Part shown: positions 6,101 to 10,016 of the stretch, piece after piece
Layout: every line of letters begins with the position of its first letter
How positions within the stretch are numbered: the first letter of the stretch is position 1
Source: Methanobacteriota archaeon
Lineage (GTDB): Archaea > Thermoplasmatota > Poseidoniia > Poseidoniales > Thalassarchaeaceae
Direction: 5' to 3'
NCBI GenBank assembly: GCA_002727275.1
Contig: PBWO01000024.1
Location: 8,116 to 18,131 of the forward strand
DNA: 10,016 nt
Translations under genes and position numbers: made by a program
Notes under the pieces: model-generated
Told to the model about the DNA's origin: nothing
What the model saw: only the letters and a program-made list of their open reading frames with translations
Database searches by the model: none

Positions 6101-8178
6101 GAAATACCGTCATTATCGTCATCCCAATCATTGTCATTGGACAATCCGTCGCCATCAATATCTGTGTCGAGACTGTTTGGTCCGTCGTCCCTGAATAGTG
6201 ACCCATTCAGCATGTGTAGGTCATTGTCGTCATCGAGATCGCAATTCTCATCGATATCCAACCAGTCAAGGATTCCGTCGTTGTCGTCATCGACGTCTTC
6301 CCAGTTGTTTATCCCGTCACCGTCCCAGTCATTATTGCCAGTATACGACTTACGCATCAAGACACAGTTGTCATCTGAGTTCACTGGATTAGGGTTAGAT
6401 AGGCTTGGGCAGTTCCAACTTTGAACTTGGTCCGTTGTCGAATTCATGTAAGGATCTTCTTCATTCTCAAGACCATCATTATCCAAATCAAATGGTAAGT
6501 CGTTAGGATTTGCAAACGGGTCCGCTAAGGGATTGTCAGGGGTTGCGCTACCACCCATATCGGGATCGAGCCAGTCCCAAACCAAATCGTAGTCTTGATC
6601 GATTGGTCGGTATCTATCGTCGTCCAAATCGCGATCGTAGTCGATTTCGCAATCAACACCTGGGACCTCTATGGAGGCTGCTTCTATGGGGTAGTCTCCT
6701 TCTCCGTCCCCATTGGAATCTATCTGAAGACAGGCATCTGGAATGCCATCGTTGTCGTCATCAACATCGTACATATCCAACAGGCCATCGTTGTCGTCGT
6801 CGGTGTCCACCGAATCTGCGCTACCGTCGTTATCGTTGTCTGGGTCGAGGAAATTGGGGATTCCGTCTCCGTCGAGGTCGCCATCGTATACAGCGGTGAA
6901 TGATTGATTCCTAGGGTGGATTGCTGCCTCTCTCTCAACGAAGTCGACTCCTCCGACGAAACTGGAATAATTGCCAGCAATCGGGCCCACCGATGCAACC
7001 TCAATTACGCCTGTATACGAGGAATTGACTAGGCATTCATATGCATAAGTGCCGGATGATGTGAAGGTGAAACTGAAAGTATCTCCAGGAAGAAGATTCT
7101 GATTGAATTGACTGTTTGCGTGGGTTACTGTGTGATCAGAGGTGTCTGTATTTGTCCAGATCACAGTGTCTCCTGGATTAATGTTGAGAGTGTCTGGATT
7201 GTATCCGGTCCCATCTATCTCGACATTGAACGTCTTTGGTCCGGCCAACCATAGGCCAGATTCATCCCATAGAGGTGCAATAGTTCTGATGTCTCCAGAG
7301 AGTGAGCTATCCCAGGGGTGCTCATCTAGGATATCTTCGACACCGTCGTTGTCGTCATCCAAATCAAAGTAGTCCTGTAATCCGTCTCCATCGAAATCAC
7401 AAGGCCACTTGAATTGATCAATGCGTGCGTCGTTGTCGTCATCCTCATCGTATGAACCGGGTCCATTTCCATCTGTATCATCGTCTGTGATGCCATCATT
7501 GTCGTGATCCATTGGATTCTGATCTACTCGATATCCAGTTCCGACGGGGGTTCCTGTCCATGGGTGAACAGTGGTGGGGATAACGTATCTGTCGGCGCTG
7601 ACATTCTTGGGGTCTGCTCCTTGAGAGTAATCAATTGGTCCCTCTAGGATTCCGTCATTGTCGTCATCCCAATCAAACTCATCGAGGATTCCGTCGTTGT
7701 CGTGGTCGAATGGATCTGTGCCATAGCATCCATCGAATCTCTCAATCAAATCGACGATGCCGTCGTTGTCGTCGTCCAAGTCATTTAGATCATTAATTCC
7801 ATCATTGTCTTGATCCTCTGTATTTGTCTCCTCGAGGAAAAAGCCGTATGCGGGATCTAGGATGAGCGCTGCGGGGTCAGAAACCCATCCATACATCGAT
7901 GCGGGGTCATGGAACATCGGGTCAGTAAAGGGGGATTGAGCGTAATTGAAACCGGCAGCAGGCTGAGTTTCTCCTTCTCCCGCCACAGGGCCTGAGGCTT
8001 GATTCATCTGTTGATATGCGGTCCTTTGAGAGACCGGGCCCCAAACCGATTCCTCGGGGTCTTCCTTCTCAAAATTCTGAAAATTGTACATTTGCGAACT
8101 CAGTAGCATCAGCACTACCATCGCAATTGCAGAATTTCTGCTCGTTCTCTGTTCTATTCTTGTCATTTCTTCTTCCAT
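196..8178 (-). CDS. Giant calcium-repeat surface protein with cupredoxin-like, Ig-like, transmembrane and DUF4129-like parts
   Basis: An uninterrupted frame of about 2,660 codons encodes a probable cell-surface stalk or adhesin. Numbering from the ATG at 8178, residues 16-30 (SAIAMVVLMLL core) are an export signal or anchor after a short Arg-containing stretch. TSP3-like Asp repeats (DDDNDGIxD type) fill about 119-303 and 427-1294. A degenerate cupredoxin domain lies at 312-397, Ig-like beta modules with many N-x-S/T sequons at about 1303-2460, one membrane helix at 2476-2496 followed by RNYAERRR, and a DUF4129-like tail at about 2520-2613. The positive charges after the helix put the tail in the cytoplasm and everything before it outside. 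The family's Asp repeats bind calcium; adhesion or structural function is inferred. Start choice: the same frame extends to a TTG at 8223 preceded by GAGGGG, while ATG 8178 is preceded by GGGGG and ATG 8166 is also possible. No frameshift or premature stop is seen. Confidence 0.9.
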   Translation of the reverse strand: MEEEMTRIEQRTSRNSAIAMVVLMLLSSQMYNFQNFEKEDPEESVWGPVSQRTAYQQMNQASGPVAGEGETQPAAGFNYAQSPFTDPMFHDPASMYGWVSDPAALILDPAYGFFLEETNTEDQDNDGINDLNDLDDDNDGIVDLIERFDGCYGTDPFDHDNDGILDEFDWDDDNDGILEGPIDYSQGADPKNVSADRYVIPTTVHPWTGTPVGTGYRVDQNPMDHDNDGITDDDTDGNGPGSYDEDDDNDARIDQFKWPCDFDGDGLQDYFDLDDDNDGVEDILDEHPWDSSLSGDIRTIAPLWDESGLWLAGPKTFNVEIDGTGYNPDTLNINPGDTVIWTNTDTSDHTVTHANSQFNQNLLPGDTFSFTFTSSGTYAYECLVNSSYTGVIEVASVGPIAGNYSSFVGGVDFVEREAAIHPRNQSFTAVYDGDLDGDGIPNFLDPDNDNDGSADSVDTDDDNDGLLDMYDVDDDNDGIPDACLQIDSNGDGEGDYPIEAASIEVPGVDCEIDYDRDLDDDRYRPIDQDYDLVWDWLDPDMGGSATPDNPLADPFANPNDLPFDLDNDGLENEEDPYMNSTTDQVQSWNCPSLSNPNPVNSDDNCVLMRKSYTGNNDWDGDGINNWEDVDDDNDGILDWLDIDENCDLDDDNDLHMLNGSLFRDDGPNSLDTDIDGDGLSNDNDWDDDNDGISDYYDPDDGNCGIVDSDTTDPFTGWSYSHGDGDPIDGSDDGPIYSNDVAHNFYWNQTWMFNPFTVENGFVLDYNGYVNDATGLTSGKVPEMYWYVINKWSPYNGDNYFDIDIDGDSLINGIDIDQDGDGLPDWWDQDEGNDGILDVDDIKMGGTFDDGTCGPTLIWAVLAQQLADHACGLAYAWLYGYPLQGATQTQQTIYTSPYSTRPDPEFDQGPYNGSNSQGQWTCNKNCFWFDFFGNQDVGPSAAVNYDQIMDNRDLWIAFVGVNNGLFQWNSDGNANMFPDEVADLLNNDVDPDDDCGAPVAGNLNPQCMFNDTADLDDDFDGVYDHWDVDDDNDGIWDYFEVDTNDDWDDDSNTEPPGSFFTGSNCEDNDDDGTDTDPDEDGWFQAVWDKGALGQGLLHPKYYDVDNDNDGVPDAEDPDDDNNGVTDAQQELLCFVGEEQSPWDHDNDGILDWADNDWDADGIVNTIELATSTPWISPWDHDNDGLRDDIDLDDDADGMLDEDEVMLWPTRFGSESTNPWDHDDFGNGTGIANPSDPNTGPDAIDQDDDTDNRTDLDWDHLEEGWTSDNCTNGAESSDWDHDNDCIPDEDDKIPTRVSMTVPPILWLDSKFPAIFNGTVNWLDPVQGMFMPAPDLPVQVHIEWTRNGTSAIETINVLTDDNGEFVVGQFLFPEDIHVGDNSTYVVYAEVTEMFVHDGSTTEPVPVEVRANTTIDYVAWTYFRSDEQPLFVDFKVHYAADWERGIFGNRLSHAPVSFTISGGIFGNTTHPTVFDGYSYGYRADSGGWISLTFVQSAGSQGVWKQVQWNSTMDNGPGKVPGGYEEIVWNNFTKSHNVVGRYNYTNTSLPIGDYSFVGFSRPDLGAEWPWPYLEGANTDSFAIRSMHRMYVEAEIISPSIRPVYFWDSTQFTGSSFGAWRALFHSPSLANAGIDYSDASLGKPYPILWDGTPGGLTGQAATLRPFLSSNGTHWSIAMQNGGDFDVPPCGPVDPLDPDSPVRCEIVPEMFTGETLRVIGTVWNRTMTPWPFDPMALQVDIDRNGVFAGSQETGFARVPQMVNGMATFDYNWTWYSQYSAGVFGIRADFTNSNYYFTGNQTSVLAPTGAYVNVSVIGTTDFQLNNVPRLYRGQNATIEARLIDNAYQPVRDAPVNFTWSADGTNDVVLTDQNGVFTVNLTIDELHELGNFTLSYAYPGDPIRQASSSEISLWVVSRTLITLQSATSGALSSGDIWEISAQVTDDNRTPDPTLFDPGQALDGCGENGGEVLIIFEGTDFEDRTHRQIVETKCPSAGSIYHDISLDPQLLRDDPNSFLPDGFGPVNVILRFGENLPNEGCELLDAEMLGTSGAWDPCAQILNSEHYRKVLQFNTEGFYLIGRTSLAVDDQIVYTSEIDKNTGQPIDKPMVVTGQLLDELGGNLSFRPIRVEYQMLNMETGSQVCIPGATDENGFFEIVCPLTGVEAGQAMVTVSYDPYESMDNWRYKPSNMTKIFPVFSNSTMLIQEVGPFRTDVDTYSFANGSVFPVLYLKESFHLEAMLTQTNGNPIGGKCLNIYLDPETNTRPIATAITADGSGEIDWFSGDPEDNPSRRGVEPNGDQLEGFRTVRVAYEPNKELPGGCRAETTPVVNGSYMDIEVLVRSRVDILLKDHWSNSAGYQPGDEITGAVTILRDRLDLSVEGQTVVFTFQYWNGSGWITGFPPEYKPTNEQGTANFSFIYAGENIPGELECDQTASAPCAVDGRWRVLVHFLDTQFFVEEFLNSTPIIFLGEEPVSEQTSFFTARVTVVLLIAISFALLIGAIMYRNYAERRRIEVIRGILTDSLMSLKASNDYIQTIFNCYKDLVRFFRSRGAMKKVYETTREFEDAINSMLGGIAPPEDLNEFFSIFEEARYSDHEIGSDQRDRAIATLQSIVNHLTASLGDSMLSRAAVESGLYGSVTKAGQFVDSDGETRLAGTDEDNQNDGFRI
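340..620 (-). other. DUF4129-like cytoplasmic tail domain of the giant protein
   Basis: After the membrane helix comes an alpha-helical stretch with YIQTIFNCYKDLVRFFRSRG, then TTREFEDAI, then PPEDLNEFFSIFEEARYSDHEI and RAIATLQSIV. The order (a YxxLxRxxxxRG helix, a Thr-x-Glu-Phe motif, then a helix ending in ARYSxxxI) fits DUF4129, usually found at the C terminus of transglutaminase-like membrane proteins. No transglutaminase core is visible in this protein. Function of the domain is unknown; the family match is by eye. Confidence 0.65.
692..752 (-). other. C-terminal transmembrane helix of the giant protein
   Basis: The segment VTVVLLIAISFALLIGAIMY is a clear 20-residue hydrophobic helix. 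It is followed at once by RNYAERRR, a strong positive-inside stop-transfer signal, which fixes the large N-terminal part outside and the tail inside. Confidence 0.92.
800..4270 (-). other. Tandem Ig-like beta-sandwich region of the giant protein
   Basis: About 1,150 residues consist of strand-rich segments with module-boundary hallmarks of bacterial or archaeal Ig-like (Big) and carboxypeptidase-regulatory-like folds: TDDNGEFVVGQF, then APVNFTWSADGT with LTDQNGVFTVNLT, and GATDENGFFEIVCPL. More than twenty N-x-S/T sequons are spread through it (for example FNGTVN, YNWTWY, NVSVIG, WNGSGW), consistent with N-glycosylation on an archaeal surface. Exact domain limits cannot be set by eye; I would expect roughly eight to eleven modules from length alone. 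Confidence 0.65.
4300..6900 (-). repeat. Second, long TSP3-like Asp-rich calcium repeat array with inserts
   Basis: About 870 residues carry some 25 or more Asp repeats in two flavours: VDDDNDGIxDxxD units and PWDHDNDGIxD units, the latter more frequent toward the end. Two long non-repeat inserts break the array, at roughly 6050-5780 and 5645-5255. The array ends with DNDCIPDEDDKIP at about 4300, where the sequence switches to beta-rich Ig-like modules. The same peptide DNDG is written with many synonymous codon choices, so the copies are old rather than recently amplified. Calcium binding is inferred from the motif. Confidence 0.85.
5255..5645 (-). other. Cys- and aromatic-containing insert within the repeat array
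   Basis: About 130 residues without Asp repeats sit in the middle of the second array. Visible landmarks are GTCGPTLIWAVLAQQLADHAC, then AYAWLYGYP, WTCNKNCFWFDFF and DLWIAFVGVNN. Four Cys lie within it, with two more just after (DDCGAP and NPQCMF). In an exported protein these could form disulfides and mark a separate folded domain. I do not recognise a family. Confidence 0.5.
6990..7245 (-). other. Cupredoxin-like domain with incomplete copper site, inside the giant protein
   Basis: Residues 312-397 (numbering from the ATG at 8178) read as a plastocyanin-type beta sandwich: FNVEIDGTGYNPDTLNINPG, then DTVIWTNTD, then DHTVTH, then GTYAYEC, then TGVIEV. This order of strands and turns is typical of small blue-copper domains. 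The first His ligand (residue 349, in DHTV) and the Cys (382) are kept. The usual C-x-x-H-P-x-M ending is C-L-V-N-S-S-Y, so the second His is Asn (385) and the Met is Tyr (388). A standard type 1 copper centre is therefore unlikely and the fold probably serves a structural or binding role. Confidence 0.8.
7270..7825 (-). repeat. First TSP3-like Asp-rich calcium repeat array
   Basis: About nine coding repeats of the thrombospondin type 3 kind lie between the N-terminal linker and the cupredoxin-like domain. Examples are DQDNDGINDLND, LDDDNDGIVDL, FDHDNDGILDEFD, MDHDNDGITDDD and LDDDNDGVEDILD. The spacing of Asp, Asn and Gly matches EF-hand-like calcium loops. A single Cys pair region (DGCYGTD and PCDFDGDG) could hold a disulfide outside the cell. 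The repeats are in the protein; at DNA level they are only loosely conserved. Confidence 0.85.
8089..8133 (-). other. N-terminal hydrophobic segment (signal peptide or anchor) of the giant protein
   Basis: The encoded stretch SAIAMVVLMLLSSQM is uncharged and hydrophobic and follows RIEQRTSRN, giving the positive n-region and hydrophobic core expected for Sec export. What follows is acidic and polar (EKEDPEES). No clear small-x-small cleavage site stands out, so it may remain as a membrane anchor. It is short for a full transmembrane helix. Confidence 0.7.
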
Positions 8179-8223
8179 CTGAAGACCCCCGAAGTACTTT
8201 CTGAAATTCGTGCTGCTTATCAA

Positions 8224-8299
8224 CAGAACCCCTCACACGCGCGCGAGCGTATCAAGGGTAGTCTTTCGGTATCATGTGCGCATAGTCGTCGGATGGGTT
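8224..8299 (-). promoter_or_regulatory. Gap between rlmH and the giant gene
   Basis: Seventy-six bases separate the methyltransferase stop from the furthest upstream start (TTG 8223) of the giant gene. It contains an alternating CGCGCGCG run at 8238-8245 and, nearer the gene, GAGGGG at about 8234-8229, which would be a good SD for the TTG start with a five-base spacer. No convincing TATA element or T-rich terminator is visible, so the two genes may share a transcript. Confidence 0.35.
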
Positions 8300-8755
8300 T
8301 CAGCCTTTGTGATACGGTTTCCCTTCGTTCATTGAAGCGGCTCTGTACAGTTGCTCAAGAAGGACTACTGCAGCGAGTTCGTGCTGCATTGTCATCTTGC
8401 TCAGTGATAATTTGTTGTGCCCACTTGCAGCCTTCCCGAAACCATCTGAAGGCCCGACCACTAGATGGGTATCAAAGCGGGACATTCGCCACGCCGCAAA
8501 TGATTCACTGAATGTGATGCTGTCCATCTCTTTTCCTACTTCCATCAACAGAGTGAGTTTTGCATCGCCGGCCTGTCGTGAAACCTGTTTGAGATACTCC
8601 TCTGCCGGGGTCTTGTCGCTGTGCTCCACCAAGGTGACGCCTGAGGAAGAGAGTCTGTTTGAATAATCAGTTATCGAGGACTTGAACGCGGCGTTCTTGG
8701 AAGAGCCGTGGAGATGCACCACCACCCTTCCCATAGATGGTCCGAGGTGATTCAT
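8300..8755 (-). CDS. rlmH: RlmH-family SPOUT methyltransferase (23S rRNA pseudouridine-N3)
   Basis: The 151-residue protein matches the RlmH (YbeA, COG1576) family in length and motifs. RlmH homodimers use S-adenosylmethionine to methylate N3 of pseudouridine 1915 (E. coli numbering) in helix 69 of 23S rRNA. The C-terminal half is diagnostic: HLVVGPSDGFG at the cofactor loop, then LSLSKMTMQHELAAVVLLEQ, LYRAASM and the terminal PYHKG, which aligns with the family's YHK ending. Two positions differ from what I recall as usual: the second Gly of the IGG loop is Pro, and the Arg of the H-x-x-x-R stretch is Ala. The ATG at 8755 gives seven extra residues; the ATG at 8734 (MGRVVVHLHG) aligns better with the usual N terminus and may be the true start. 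The gene lies upstream of the giant surface gene on the same strand and diverges from the gene at 8808. Confidence 0.9.
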   Translation of the reverse strand: MNHLGPSMGRVVVHLHGSSKNAAFKSSITDYSNRLSSSGVTLVEHSDKTPAEEYLKQVSRQAGDAKLTLLMEVGKEMDSITFSESFAAWRMSRFDTHLVVGPSDGFGKAASGHNKLSLSKMTMQHELAAVVLLEQLYRAASMNEGKPYHKG

Positions 8756-8807
8756 AACTTAGCGATTCGCAAAGCATCAATAGAGGAGGCTTGGGGTTGG
8801 GGGTAAC
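8756..8807. promoter_or_regulatory. Divergent intergenic region between rlmH and the plus-strand gene cluster
   Basis: These 52 bases must hold the upstream signals of both divergent units unless transcripts are leaderless. On the plus strand GAGGAGG occurs at 8783-8789, but 18 bases from the ATG at 8808, which is too far for a normal SD. Short A+T patches (TTCATAAC at 8751-8758, CATCAATA at 8775-8782) are possible but poor TATA elements. The crowding suggests leaderless or very short-leader transcripts. Confidence 0.45.
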
Positions 8808-9131
8808 ATGGGGTGGTGGCCGTTCTCACGTAAGCCTAGGGTCCTCGATGAGGATCCTCATCTTCGAGGCACAAGAATGTGGATTCAAGATCTCAGAGAG
8901 GTCTGTGAGCGTCATTATGACGACCACGCAGGGGGGCATCAGGCAGTATGTGACATTAGAGAAGAATGGTTGGCTGCTCATGATAGAGGGGAAGTCGATG
9001 AAGCACTTTTCGAGGGACTTGAAAGAAGATCTGAGCGTTTACTAGAGTCAGAGGGCGGGCAATGGCTGGCCTGGCTTGATGACGAGAGTTTCTGGAACCC
9101 TGGTTGGAGAGAACATTCGGAGGAAGAATGA
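8808..9131 (+). CDS. Uncharacterised acidic helical protein, 107 residues
   Basis: I do not recognise a family. The protein starts MGWWPFSRKPRVLDEDPH and is then mostly charged helix, with paired Cys (EVCERHYDDH and AVCDIREEW), a Glu/Arg-rich middle (LFEGLERRSERLLESEGG) and a Trp-rich end (WLAWLDDESFWNPGW) closing in SEEE. It has no signal peptide or membrane helix and should be cytosolic. The only in-frame ATG after the upstream stop at 8781 is at 8808, so the start is firm even though the nearest SD-like sequence is badly spaced. Its TGA is immediately followed by the ATG of the membrane protein at 9132, which implies translational coupling and a likely shared role. Real coding is supported by this junction and by consistent amphipathic composition. 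Confidence 0.75.
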   Translation: MGWWPFSRKPRVLDEDPHLRGTRMWIQDLREVCERHYDDHAGGHQAVCDIREEWLAAHDRGEVDEALFEGLERRSERLLESEGGQWLAWLDDESFWNPGWREHSEEE

Positions 9132-9848
9132 ATGCTGTTCTGGGTCGCTCTGTTCTTTTTTCTGGGGTTGGCCGTTCACTACTATTCACGACATCAGCCA
9201 TTCCCGGAAATCAGCGGGAGGTTTGCGTGGTTATTGCTAATATTAGCCGCTCTATTTTGGCTTTCCAGTACCGCCCCTCGAGGCATAGGAGAATGGATCC
9301 CTCCCGTGCTGGCCACAACCGTTGGAGGAATGGGTGTCATCTATGGCGTGATCCAAATGTCCCTCACACACAGGGACGTGATTGTGGCTCCATTCAGTGG
9401 CCTGCTTCTTTGTGTAGGTGCAATTGACCTGATGGTTGGAAGATGGGATGGGATGAGTCAACCCGAGCAGATTGGTTCGTTTATTGTGGCCTCAATTCTA
9501 GTGTCTTTGGAAATCTACCTAGTTTTCCGAGGTTTGGTGGTCGGAATTAAGGGTGTTTCCTGGTCGAAATCTGGACTCAGGCAGATCCGGCGTGGACTGA
9601 TACACGGCCCTAGAGGGGCAGTTTCCCACTTTGAGCGGTCGTGGGATATGGAAGATCCTTGGATCAACGCAATGAGTCATGCTGCTCTAGTTTTGATTCA
9701 TCGACATACGGGCGATTCCGAAGCCGAGAGAGAGCATTTAGTAGAGCTGGAGAGAGAAGGGGGGTGGGATTCTATTGATGGTTCTTGGACAGAGGCAATC
9801 GAAGAAGCATTACGAAATGCAGATTCGTCAGTATCGCGGCACGATTGA
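9132..9848 (+). CDS. Uncharacterised membrane protein with about five helices and a helical cytosolic tail
   Basis: The 238-residue protein has five probable transmembrane helices at about residues 1-18, 31-46, 55-76, 83-102 and 113-138. A soluble tail of about 100 residues follows. The tail begins with Lys/Arg-rich SKSGLRQIRRG, placing it on the cytoplasmic side by the positive-inside rule, and contains a possible helix-turn-helix repeat resembling one TPR unit (AMSHAALVLIHRHTGDSEAEREHLVELE). No transporter or enzyme signature was recognised. It abuts the upstream 107-residue gene with no spacing (TGA then ATG), with AGGAAGAA just before acting as a possible SD. The cobalamin adenosyltransferase gene begins 25 bases after its stop, so the three genes may form an operon; a functional tie to cobalamin is not shown by the sequence. 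Confidence 0.85.
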   Translation: MLFWVALFFFLGLAVHYYSRHQPFPEISGRFAWLLLILAALFWLSSTAPRGIGEWIPPVLATTVGGMGVIYGVIQMSLTHRDVIVAPFSGLLLCVGAIDLMVGRWDGMSQPEQIGSFIVASILVSLEIYLVFRGLVVGIKGVSWSKSGLRQIRRGLIHGPRGAVSHFERSWDMEDPWINAMSHAALVLIHRHTGDSEAEREHLVELEREGGWDSIDGSWTEAIEEALRNADSSVSRHD

Positions 9849-9873
9849 TAGGAAATGACTCGGTCGCGGGTGC

Positions 9874-10016
9874 ATGGTCCGCATAAACAGAGTCCACACC
9901 GGAGTGGGAGATGGTGGCGAGACTCACATGCTAGACGGTAGTAAGGTCGGCAAGCAGCACCCCCGTGTCCGACTCTACGGGACTATCGACGAGGTGAATT
10001 CGCAAATCGGAATGGT
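9874..10016 (+). CDS. PduO-type cob(I)alamin adenosyltransferase, N-terminal fragment (runs off the window)
   Basis: The first 47 codons are present. They encode MVRINRVHTGVGDGGETHML, then SKVGKQHPRVRLYG, then TIDEVNSQIG, which is the N-terminal ATP-binding signature of the PduO family: a TGxGDGGET loop, a basic segment, and RVxxYGTxDExNSxIG. These enzymes transfer the adenosyl group from ATP to cob(I)alamin to make adenosylcobalamin, the coenzyme of methylmalonyl-CoA mutase and related enzymes, in the cytosol. The ATG at 9874 is the only start after an in-frame TGA at 9856. A strong SD is absent. It follows the membrane protein by 25 bases and is likely cotranscribed with it. The catalytic remainder lies outside the window. 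Confidence 0.9.
   Translation, partial: MVRINRVHTGVGDGGETHMLDGSKVGKQHPRVRLYGTIDEVNSQIGM

Noticed and set aside
950..7372. Many plus-strand reading frames of 60-130 codons opposite the giant gene (for example 2969-3292, 6510-6899, 6595-6903)
   Set aside because: They are antisense shadows of the Asp-rich coding sequence. Their low-complexity Arg/His/Val/Ser composition follows from the complement of GAC/GAT codons, and they lack recognisable domains or consistent start signals.
4300..7825. Regularly recurring short DNA words such as gtcgttgtcgtc, which might suggest a CRISPR array or tandem repeat locus
   Set aside because: The words vary in sequence and spacing and stay in phase with DNDG-containing calcium repeats, so they are coding, not spacer-repeat units.
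8238..8245. CGCGCGCG run as a possible Z-DNA or regulatory palindrome
   Set aside because: It is eight bases long and could easily be chance. Nothing around it supports a function, so it is mentioned only within the intergenic entry.
8791..9045. Overlapping plus-strand frame starting at TTG 8791
   Set aside because: It overlaps the 107-codon gene in another frame, has a non-ATG start and a composition unlike a protein, and would break the tight TGA-ATG junction at 9129-9134.
8956..9461. Minus-strand frames 8956-9201 and 9252-9461 and plus-strand frame 9104-9427
   Set aside because: They are shadows over the 107-residue and membrane protein genes. The chosen frames give coherent helices, a positive-inside topology and gene-to-gene coupling.

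Overview
The window looks archaeal, most likely a marine planktonic euryarchaeon of the Marine Group II type (Candidatus Poseidoniales). The domain-level evidence is the start of a ribosomal protein L18e gene at the left edge, since L18e belongs to archaea and eukaryotes and not bacteria. The lineage guess rests on overall character: roughly balanced base composition, tightly packed genes, and a giant Asp-rich surface protein next to housekeeping genes. No rRNA is present to confirm it.

Layout, left to right. Three genes lie on the minus strand. In transcription order they are an RlmH-type rRNA methyltransferase (8300-8755), a giant surface protein of about 2,660 residues (196-8178, possibly starting at 8223), and the first 24 codons of L18e (1-74). 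The 121 bases between the giant gene and L18e hold two perfect hairpins, one pair of mutually exclusive pairings, a tiny possible leader ORF and a plausible Shine-Dalgarno (SD) sequence for L18e. To the right, divergently transcribed across a 52-base gap, are three plus-strand genes: an uncharacterised acidic 107-residue protein (8808-9131), an abutting membrane protein with about five transmembrane helices (9132-9848), and the first 47 codons of a PduO-type cob(I)alamin adenosyltransferase (from 9874).

The giant protein fills 80% of the window. From its N terminus it has a hydrophobic export or anchor segment, a first thrombospondin-type-3-like (TSP3-like) calcium-binding Asp repeat array, a cupredoxin-fold domain that has lost two of its four expected copper ligands, a second and much longer Asp repeat array interrupted by non-repeat inserts (one Cys-containing), about 1,150 residues of Ig-like beta modules rich in N-glycosylation sequons, a transmembrane helix followed by an Arg-rich stop, and a cytoplasmic tail resembling DUF4129. 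This reads as a single-chain, calcium-stiffened surface stalk or adhesin with an intracellular domain.

Functional links: the rRNA methyltransferase and L18e are translation genes that flank the giant gene on the same strand, so the giant gene is either embedded in or inserted between housekeeping genes. The plus-strand trio looks like a short operon, but nothing in the sequence ties the two unknown proteins to cobalamin metabolism beyond position.
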